From DATGHS01 sp035307785 (GTDB lineage: Bacteria; Planctomycetota; Planctomycetia; Gemmatales; Gemmataceae): a stretch of 10,951 bases of DNA. Positions 5,996-10,951 of the stretch are shown here, in pieces. Position numbers and translations under genes: made by a program. Location: positions 1-10,951 of the forward strand of contig DATGHS010000160.1 of assembly GCA_035307785.1 (NCBI GenBank), read 5' to 3'. Each line of letters opens with the position of its first letter. Positions within the stretch are counted from its first letter, which is position 1. A model generated the notes under the pieces. That model was given only the letters and a program-made list of their open reading frames with translations, was not told the origin of the DNA and searched no databases.

Positions 5996-7510
5996 ATGGC
6001 TTTGCGTTATCGACCGTCGTTTGCTGAATTCGTGGAACTGGCCCAGGGCGTTTCGCTGGTGCCCGTATATCGCCAGCTGTTGAGCGACAATCTCACGCCC
6101 GTGAGCGCCTTTTGCAAAATTCAGGAAGGCGACTGGTCCTTTCTCTTCGAAAGCGTGGTCGGTGGCGAACGTGTTGGGCGGTACAGCTTTCTCGGCGCCG
6201 GGCCATTCTTGCGTTTTGAAGCGCATGCGGATTGCGTGAAAACATACGACTCGGCGACCCGCAAGACCAAGGAACAGAGCCATCGCGACCCGCTCGCGTT
6301 GCTGGAAGAAACACTCAAGAGATATCAGGCTCCGAAGAACGTGCCGGGCTTGCCGCGCTTCTGCGGCGGCGCCGTGGGCTTTGCCGGCTACGACACCGTG
6401 CGCTACGTCGAAGGCGCAAAGCTGCTGAATCCGCCACCGGATGATCGCGGTCTGCCCGATCTGGCGTTCGCCTTTTATGACCGCATGGTGATTTACGATC
6501 ACATTAACAAGACGGTCGCGGCGGTCGCGCATGCGCATGTCGATTCGAAGGACCTGGAAGGCAGTTATCGCCGGGCGTGCCAGCGCGTGGATCAACTCGT
6601 CGAGCGTTTGCAGCAAGGCGTTGCGGATATTCAGCTTACCGATATCGATCTTCCGACCGATCCTAAACCTTCGCTTGTTGCCATGCCGTCGAGTTTTGCG
6701 CCGGGAGGTTACGAGGCGGCCGTCGAAAAATGCCGCGAATACATCAAGGCCGGCGACATCTTCCAGGTGGTGCTCAGCCAGCGCTTTCAGCGCGAAACGC
6801 AGGCCCGGCCCTTCGACATCTATCGCACGCTTCGAGTGGTGAACCCAAGCCCGTTCATGTTCTACTTGAAGATGGGAAACCTGACGCTCGTGGGTAGTTC
6901 GCCGGAGATCATGGTGCGCGTAGAAGGCGACCTGGTCACGGTGCGGCCGCTGGCGGGCACCCGCCGTCGCGGCAAGGATGAGGAAGAAGACAAGAAACTG
7001 GCAGCAGAGCTGGTGGCCGACCCGAAGGAGCGAGCCGAGCACATCATGCTCGTCGATTTGGCTCGTAACGATGTGGGCAGGGTCGCCCGCTATGGCACGG
7101 TTGAATGCAGCGATTTGCTTACCGTCGAGCGCTATAGCCATGTGATGCACCTGAGCAGCACCGTGACCGGCCGGCTGCAAGAAGGAAAATCGGCCTTCGA
7201 TGCGCTGCGTTCGAGCCTACCGGCGGGAACACTCAGCGGTGCGCCGAAGGTGCGGGCCATGCAGATTATCGATGAACTGGAGCCGCACCGCCGCGGGCCC
7301 TACGGCGGGGCAGTGGGCTACGTCGATTTCTCCGGCAACATGGACACGTGCATCACGCTCAGAACCCTGGTGATTAAGGGCCAGACCGCGTATTTGCAAG
7401 CCGGCGCCGGCATTGTGATGGACAGCGTACCCGCTGAAGAGCGCGTTGAAAGCGAGAATAAGGCAATGGGCTTGCTCAGGGCGCTGGAAATGGCGGAGAC
7501 ACAGTTGTGA
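5996..7510 (+). CDS. trpE: Anthranilate synthase component I
   Basis: The product (504 aa, a normal length for TrpE) makes anthranilate from chorismate, the first committed step of tryptophan synthesis, using ammonia normally supplied by TrpG. Residues 1-200 contain the regulatory half, with FES (51-53) and GERVGRYSFLG (57-67) matching the tryptophan-binding region, as does NPSPFMFYL (283-291). The chorismate-binding half shows SPE (302-304), RPLAGTR (317-323), EHIMLVDLARNDVGRV (348-363) and PAGTLSGAPKVRAM (409-422). Ala at 320 in PLAGTR favours TrpE over PabB, which usually has Lys there. Feedback inhibition by Trp is therefore expected. The frame is open 36 codons further upstream to ATG 5888, but that part runs through the hairpin at 5909-5936, while similarity starts at MALRYRPSFAEF, so ATG 5996 was chosen. 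GGAG abuts the ATG too closely to serve as a Shine-Dalgarno. No trpG is present in the window. Confidence 0.95.
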   Translation: MALRYRPSFAEFVELAQGVSLVPVYRQLLSDNLTPVSAFCKIQEGDWSFLFESVVGGERVGRYSFLGAGPFLRFEAHADCVKTYDSATRKTKEQSHRDPLALLEETLKRYQAPKNVPGLPRFCGGAVGFAGYDTVRYVEGAKLLNPPPDDRGLPDLAFAFYDRMVIYDHINKTVAAVAHAHVDSKDLEGSYRRACQRVDQLVERLQQGVADIQLTDIDLPTDPKPSLVAMPSSFAPGGYEAAVEKCREYIKAGDIFQVVLSQRFQRETQARPFDIYRTLRVVNPSPFMFYLKMGNLTLVGSSPEIMVRVEGDLVTVRPLAGTRRRGKDEEEDKKLAAELVADPKERAEHIMLVDLARNDVGRVARYGTVECSDLLTVERYSHVMHLSSTVTGRLQEGKSAFDALRSSLPAGTLSGAPKVRAMQIIDELEPHRRGPYGGAVGYVDFSGNMDTCITLRTLVIKGQTAYLQAGAGIVMDSVPAEERVESENKAMGLLRALEMAETQL

Positions 7511-7511
7511 A

Positions 7512-7577
7512 TACGAGCCGGAAGCGGAAGCGACGGATCGCCGCCATCCGTGGCTTACCTTACGCTTCCGGCTCGTA
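7512..7577. repeat. Long cruciform-type inverted repeat between trpE and dtd
   Basis: TACGAGCCGGAAGCG (7512-7526) pairs perfectly over 15 bp with CGCTTCCGGCTCGTA (7563-7577). Inside it a second stem forms: AAGC-g-ACGGAT (7528-7538) with ATCCGT-g-GCTT (7546-7556) around a 7-nt loop. The whole 66-bp element begins 1 nt after the trpE stop and ends where the dtd Shine-Dalgarno (AAGGAA, 7577-7582) begins. It could end trpE transcripts, protect a 3' end, or modulate dtd translation. It has the look of a dispersed planctomycete repeat, an impression that could not be checked here. Confidence 0.8.
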
Positions 7578-7587
7578 AGGAATCTGA

Positions 7588-8028
7588 ATGCGCGCCGTAA
7601 TCCAACGCGTGACTCGCGCCAAAGTGGTCGTCGCCGGCCAAACCGTAGGTGAGATTGGCCGGGGCCTGCTCGTCCTGCTTGGCATCGCCCCGACCGACAC
7701 GCCGGAGATTGTGCGCTGGATGGCCGACAAGATTGTCGGCCTGCGTATCTTCGAAGATGCCGACGGGAAGATGAACGTGGATCTCGGCTCCGTGGATGGT
7801 TCGGTTCTTGTCGTGAGTCAGTTCACCCTGTATGGCGATTGCCGGCAAGGGCGCAGGCCCAGCTTCATCGGCGCCGCCCGGCCGGAAGTGGCGATTCCGT
7901 TATATGAATCGTTTCTGAATGCGATTCGCGTTTTGGGAATTCCCCTGCAGGCTGGTGTGTTCGGCGCGGAGATGGCTGTAGAACTCGTGAACGATGGGCC
8001 GGTGACGTTGATCGTCGAAAAAGAGTAA
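7588..8028 (+). CDS. dtd: D-aminoacyl-tRNA deacylase
   Basis: The 146-aa product has the full length of the DTD family. These cytoplasmic enzymes hydrolyse D-amino acids, and glycine misattached to tRNA-Ala, from tRNA, keeping D-residues out of proteins. The two family signatures are intact: SQFTLYGD (77-84, the S-Q-x-x-T motif) and NDGPVT (135-140, holding the Gly-cisPro motif that rejects L-aminoacyl groups). The N-terminus MRAVIQRVTRAKVVV is also typical. The start is supported by AAGGAA at 7577-7582, 5 nt before the ATG. It is 77 bp downstream of trpE and co-oriented with it and with the permeases. Co-transcription with trpE is possible, but the 66-bp hairpin in the gap makes it uncertain. 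Confidence 0.96.
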   Translation: MRAVIQRVTRAKVVVAGQTVGEIGRGLLVLLGIAPTDTPEIVRWMADKIVGLRIFEDADGKMNVDLGSVDGSVLVVSQFTLYGDCRQGRRPSFIGAARPEVAIPLYESFLNAIRVLGIPLQAGVFGAEMAVELVNDGPVTLIVEKE

Positions 8029-8035
8029 GCGAACA

Positions 8036-8067
8036 GGTAGGTTGCGCTGCGCTCCACCCACCCTACA
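8036..8067. repeat. Imperfect palindromic element between dtd and the first permease
   Basis: GTAGG (8037-8041) and CCTAC (8062-8066) are inverted ends enclosing the symmetric core GCGCTGCGC (8044-8052) and a CCACCCACC tract. Pairing inside is only partial. It fills most of the 61-bp gap between the dtd stop and the permease start. It resembles a dispersed palindrome more than a terminator, since no T-run follows. The remaining gap bases show no convincing promoter or Shine-Dalgarno. Confidence 0.5.
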
Positions 8068-8089
8068 ACTTTAGCGTTGAGTGCATTTC

Positions 8090-9700
8090 ATGGATAAACC
8101 AACGCCCGGATTTCAGCAGCGCCTCGGTCTGTTCGATTCCGCGATGCTCGTGGCCGGGGCGATGATCGGCTCCGGCATTTTTATAGTCTCGGCCGATATT
8201 GCACGAGATGTGGGCTCGTCGGGCTGGCTGCTGGCCGTGTGGGCGATTGCCGGTTTGATGACTGTTCTCGGCGCGCTGGCCTACGCCGAGCTGGCTGCCA
8301 TGATGCCGCAAGCCGGCGGACAATACATCTATCTCCGAGAAGCGTTCGGCCCACTGCCGGGATTTCTTTACGGTTGGACTTCCTTTACCGTTATTCAAAC
8401 CGGCACGATCGCTGCCGTCGGTGTTGCCTTTGCCAAATTCGCCGGCGTGTTTGTTCCTGCACTTGGAGCGCGCGATTCCAGCATGTCGTTTGATACCGAC
8501 CCGGCGGTGATTTGGGGAATACATTTTTCCCATCCGCTGGTGATCCAGTTACCGCTGCCGTGGCTGAAGGAATCGCTGGTTGTATTTAAGCGCGAAGAAT
8601 TCACGGTTCTTTACGGGCAAGTGCTGGCCGTCGTTGTGATCCTTAGCCTCACCGCGTGGAATACGTTTGGCGTGCAGCAAGGCAAATGGCTGCAGAACAT
8701 CTTCACCGTGGCGAAGATCGGCGCGCTGGCGGTCCTGATCATCATTGGCCTTACCATTACCTGGAACTCGCATGCGGTCGAGCGAAATTTCGCCCATCTC
8801 TGGCAGGGAATCGAAGCGACCGAGCGATCGAATGAGTTACGAAAGACCATGCCGGTTGGCCCGGAGCTGCTCGCCTGGATGATCGTCGGCGGAGCACTGG
8901 TCGGCGCCCTGTTTTCGGCAGATGCCTGGCACAACGTGGCCTTCACCGCGGGCGAAGTCCGCAACCCACGCCGCAATTTGCCGCTGAGCCTGATTCTGGG
9001 CACGGGTCTGGTGATTGCGCTGTATCTTCTGGCGAACGTGGCGTACCTGGTTAGCTTGCCATTACATGGAACGAAAGGGACAGCGACCGTATTCGAGCAA
9101 GGCATTTCACAAGCGGGGAATGGAAACGACCGCGTGGGTACGGCGTTGATGTCTCTTGCCTTCCCAAGTCATCCCAAATTGGGCGCTTGGCTCATGGCCA
9201 TTGCGATCATGATTTCTACCTTTGGGTGCATGAACGGGCTGATTCTCATGGGCGCCCGCTTGTATTATGCGATGGCTCGCGACGGGCTCTTTTTCGCGGG
9301 CGTTGGCACGCTGAACCGTCATGGCGTGCCCGCGGTTGGACTCTGGACCTTGAGCATTTGGTCATGCCTGTTGGTCTTTTCCGGCACCTATAGCGAGTTG
9401 CTGGATTATGTGATCTTCGCGGCCGTTTTGTTCTATGGCCTTACGGTTACGGGACTGTTCGTTTTGCGCCTTCGCCAGCCCAATGCTGAGCGGCCCTACC
9501 GGGCGCTAGGTTATCCAATCCTTCCCGGCCTCTATGTGGTATTGTGCGCGGCCGTGATGTTCGATTTGTTGCTGGTCAAGCCAATTTACACTTGGCCGGG
9601 TTTATTGCTGGTAATTGCGGGCATTCCCGTATATCTTCTCTGGCGGGCGATTAATAAGCAGGTGACGCCGCAGGGTTCGAAGACTCGCCCCGCGGCTTAA
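8090..9700 (+). CDS. APC-superfamily amino-acid permease (LAT/SteT-like)
   Basis: The product is 536 aa from ATG 8090; a GTG at 8081 would add three residues. About 12 membrane helices are seen. TM1 contains the unwound substrate-site motif GAMIGSGIF (23-31), TM2 ends in AYAELAAMMPQAGGQYIYLREAFG, and TM6 is followed by AGEVRNPRRNLP (287-298), a hallmark of L-type (LAT) and SteT-like permeases. ARLYYAMARDGLFF (389-402) and RPYRALGYPILP (468-479) are also typical. Such carriers take up or exchange neutral amino acids across the cytoplasmic membrane; the substrate here is unknown. The loops between TM3 and TM4 (about 121-170) and between TM5 and TM6 (about 226-258) are longer than usual and should face outward, making the protein some 80-100 residues longer than common bacterial members. 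It ends 25 bp before a second permease, so the two are probably co-transcribed. Confidence 0.9.
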   Translation: MDKPTPGFQQRLGLFDSAMLVAGAMIGSGIFIVSADIARDVGSSGWLLAVWAIAGLMTVLGALAYAELAAMMPQAGGQYIYLREAFGPLPGFLYGWTSFTVIQTGTIAAVGVAFAKFAGVFVPALGARDSSMSFDTDPAVIWGIHFSHPLVIQLPLPWLKESLVVFKREEFTVLYGQVLAVVVILSLTAWNTFGVQQGKWLQNIFTVAKIGALAVLIIIGLTITWNSHAVERNFAHLWQGIEATERSNELRKTMPVGPELLAWMIVGGALVGALFSADAWHNVAFTAGEVRNPRRNLPLSLILGTGLVIALYLLANVAYLVSLPLHGTKGTATVFEQGISQAGNGNDRVGTALMSLAFPSHPKLGAWLMAIAIMISTFGCMNGLILMGARLYYAMARDGLFFAGVGTLNRHGVPAVGLWTLSIWSCLLVFSGTYSELLDYVIFAAVLFYGLTVTGLFVLRLRQPNAERPYRALGYPILPGLYVVLCAAVMFDLLLVKPIYTWPGLLLVIAGIPVYLLWRAINKQVTPQGSKTRPAA

Positions 9701-9716
9701 ATTCCTCTCTGGAATT

Positions 9717-9720
9717 GAGG
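9717..9720 (+). promoter_or_regulatory. Shine-Dalgarno of the second permease
   Basis: GAGG lies 5 nt before ATG 9726 in the 25-bp gap between the two permeases and supports that start. A short inverted repeat, AATTCC (9700-9705) with GGAATT (9711-9716), immediately precedes it. The short gap argues for translation from one shared transcript. Confidence 0.6.
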
Positions 9721-9725
9721 ACAGC

Positions 9726-10951
9726 ATGCTTTGGAAACGACTGTTTGCAACGAAGTCGATTGAACAACTGCACAAGGAAATGGCCGAGGACGAAGGCCGG
9801 CTGCGCCGAGCCCTCGGCCCTGTGGCACTTACATCGCTGGGCATTGGCGCCATCATCGGCGCCGGTATCTTTGTGATGACGGGCCGCGTGGCGGCCAACA
9901 ACGCCGGCCCCGGGATTCTGCTTTCGTACACGATTGCCGGCATCGGCTGTGCGCTGGCCGCGTTTTGCTACGCCGAGTTCGCGTCGATGGCGCCAGTCGC
10001 GGGTAGCGCCTACACATACGCCTATGCCACCCTCGGCGAGTTGCTGGCCTGGATCATCGGCTGGGATTTGATTCTCGAATACGCGATGAGCTGCGCGACG
10101 GTCGCTTCCGCATGGTCGGAGTATTTCAATAAGTTCACCGAAATCGTTTTTCATTGGAAAGTTCCCGACAATCTCAGCAATGATCCATTCTCGTTTGCCG
10201 GGGCGTACCTTAACCTGCCGGCGGTTCTTATTCTGGTCGTCATTACGGCAATTCTGGTGATCGGCATTCGCGAAAGCGCAATTTCGAATACTGTACTCGT
10301 GATTGTGAAGCTCGGAGTGGTCTTGTTCGTGATCTGTGTGGGCCTCAGTTACGTTTCCTCGCGCAACTGGACCAGCATCTTTGTCGAAGATCGCAAAATG
10401 TCCGAGCAAACTGCAATTCCAGATGCATCGGAAAAGATCGTGAAGGCGGAAGATCAGTTGCTCAATGAAGCGGAAACATTGTCGCCATTGGAAATAAAGA
10501 AGTCCGTGCGAAAAGTGTTGATTGAACTAGAAAACGGACAAACCGAAGGCATTGCACCGCCCAACCAACCCGACCGAGATGAACGGATTCGGGAATTGAG
10601 CGCCAAGACTTTGGCCATTTACTTACGCAACCGGATCAAACAAGTCAACGAGGAGCTGTTGGCCAAAAAGGAAATCAACGCTGATCAAGCCAAGGAGCGC
10701 GCTCAGAGAATTGAAGAAGAAATCCAAAAAATGTTTCGGCACGTTGACAAGGACGACAAACTTCACCTCAACAACATTACGCCGGAAGACGAACGCCGTG
10801 CCGCGATTGTCTTGAAGTCGGCCAAGGAAGAAGCGGCGAAAGCCGAGCTGGAAAACTGGGGCCTGCTCGGGATAGTGGGCCTAAACAAGTCGTTGGCCAA
10901 GCTCGACAACTCGACACGCACCAAGTTTACGCCCTATGGGTTGTCTGGCGT
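9726..10951 (+). CDS. APC-superfamily permease (cationic amino-acid transporter type) with large insert, 3' end missing
   Basis: The frame is open for 408 codons to the right edge. Residues 1-210 match the CAT/YfnA-type family closely: LGIGAIIGAGIFV (38-50, TM1 substrate site), CYAEFASMAPVAGSAYTYAYATLGELLAWIIGWDLILEY (81-119, TM2-TM3), TM4 at about 164-180 and TM5 at about 188-210. The family's conserved stretch after TM5 (NW-x-x-F then PYG-x-x-G before TM6) is split: NWTSIF is at 214-219 and KFTPYGLSG at 400-408, with about 180 residues between. That insert is hydrophilic, rich in Lys, Glu and Asp, and helical or coiled-coil-like at about 283-340. By APC topology the TM5-TM6 loop faces outside. 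Substrate-site residues seen so far are intact, so transport is plausible, but TM6 onward is not in the window. The substrate is unknown, probably an amino acid. Confidence 0.88.
   Translation, partial: MLWKRLFATKSIEQLHKEMAEDEGRLRRALGPVALTSLGIGAIIGAGIFVMTGRVAANNAGPGILLSYTIAGIGCALAAFCYAEFASMAPVAGSAYTYAYATLGELLAWIIGWDLILEYAMSCATVASAWSEYFNKFTEIVFHWKVPDNLSNDPFSFAGAYLNLPAVLILVVITAILVIGIRESAISNTVLVIVKLGVVLFVICVGLSYVSSRNWTSIFVEDRKMSEQTAIPDASEKIVKAEDQLLNEAETLSPLEIKKSVRKVLIELENGQTEGIAPPNQPDRDERIRELSAKTLAIYLRNRIKQVNEELLAKKEINADQAKERAQRIEEEIQKMFRHVDKDDKLHLNNITPEDERRAAIVLKSAKEEAAKAELENWGLLGIVGLNKSLAKLDNSTRTKFTPYGLSG

Noticed and set aside
5837..7180. Minus-strand open frame running upstream of the kinase through the whole trpE region, giving an 898-codon reading
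   Set aside because: It is antisense to trpE, whose motifs are clear. The translated extension has no recognisable domain, and kinase-family similarity begins only at Met 5834-5836.
9651..10409. Minus-strand open frame of 252 codons antisense to the two permeases
   Set aside because: The plus strand encodes strongly conserved APC helices in the same place, and the antisense product is His/Arg-rich with no domain, as expected for a shadow frame.

Overview
The window looks like chromosome from a planctomycete, most likely Pirellulales-like. This is an inference from gene style and not from a marker gene. The supporting signs are a Ser/Thr protein kinase with a planctomycete-type N-terminal helical module, a large exported WD40 protein ending in a HEAT-like module, an exported Asp-box beta-propeller protein, moderately high G+C, weak or missing Shine-Dalgarno sites, and different palindromic elements in most intergenic gaps. 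No rRNA, tRNA, CRISPR array, transposase or integrase was seen.

Left half (1-5836), minus strand, read right to left: a tail-anchored Ser/Thr kinase (5836 to 4484), a gap holding a 43-bp tandem repeat and its inverted copy, a secreted 847-aa WD40/HEAT protein (4280 to 1737), a gap with two palindromic structures, a two-HKD phospholipase D superfamily protein (1612 to 539), a gap with a perfect 11-bp hairpin, and a secreted Asp-box (BNR) propeller protein that starts at 451 and runs off the left edge. The four genes are co-oriented, but structured gaps separate them, so one operon is not assured.

Right half (5996-10951), plus strand: trpE (anthranilate synthase large subunit), dtd (D-aminoacyl-tRNA deacylase), and two adjacent APC-superfamily amino-acid permeases, the second cut by the right edge. 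The kinase and trpE are divergent around a 159-bp spacer containing a perfect 12-bp GNRA-loop hairpin. The theme on this side is amino-acid synthesis, proofreading and transport; a direct functional link between these genes is only an inference.

The most unusual protein feature is in the second permease. An insert of about 180 residues, hydrophilic and Lys/Glu-rich, splits the conserved stretch between TM5 and TM6. By APC topology this places it outside the cytoplasmic membrane, and its DNA is visibly poorer in G+C than the start of the gene. The most unusual DNA feature is the set of unrelated-looking palindromes, one or more in almost every gap. One of them has base-pair-preserving changes between copies. 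All intergenic gaps are under about 210 bp, and each is described below.
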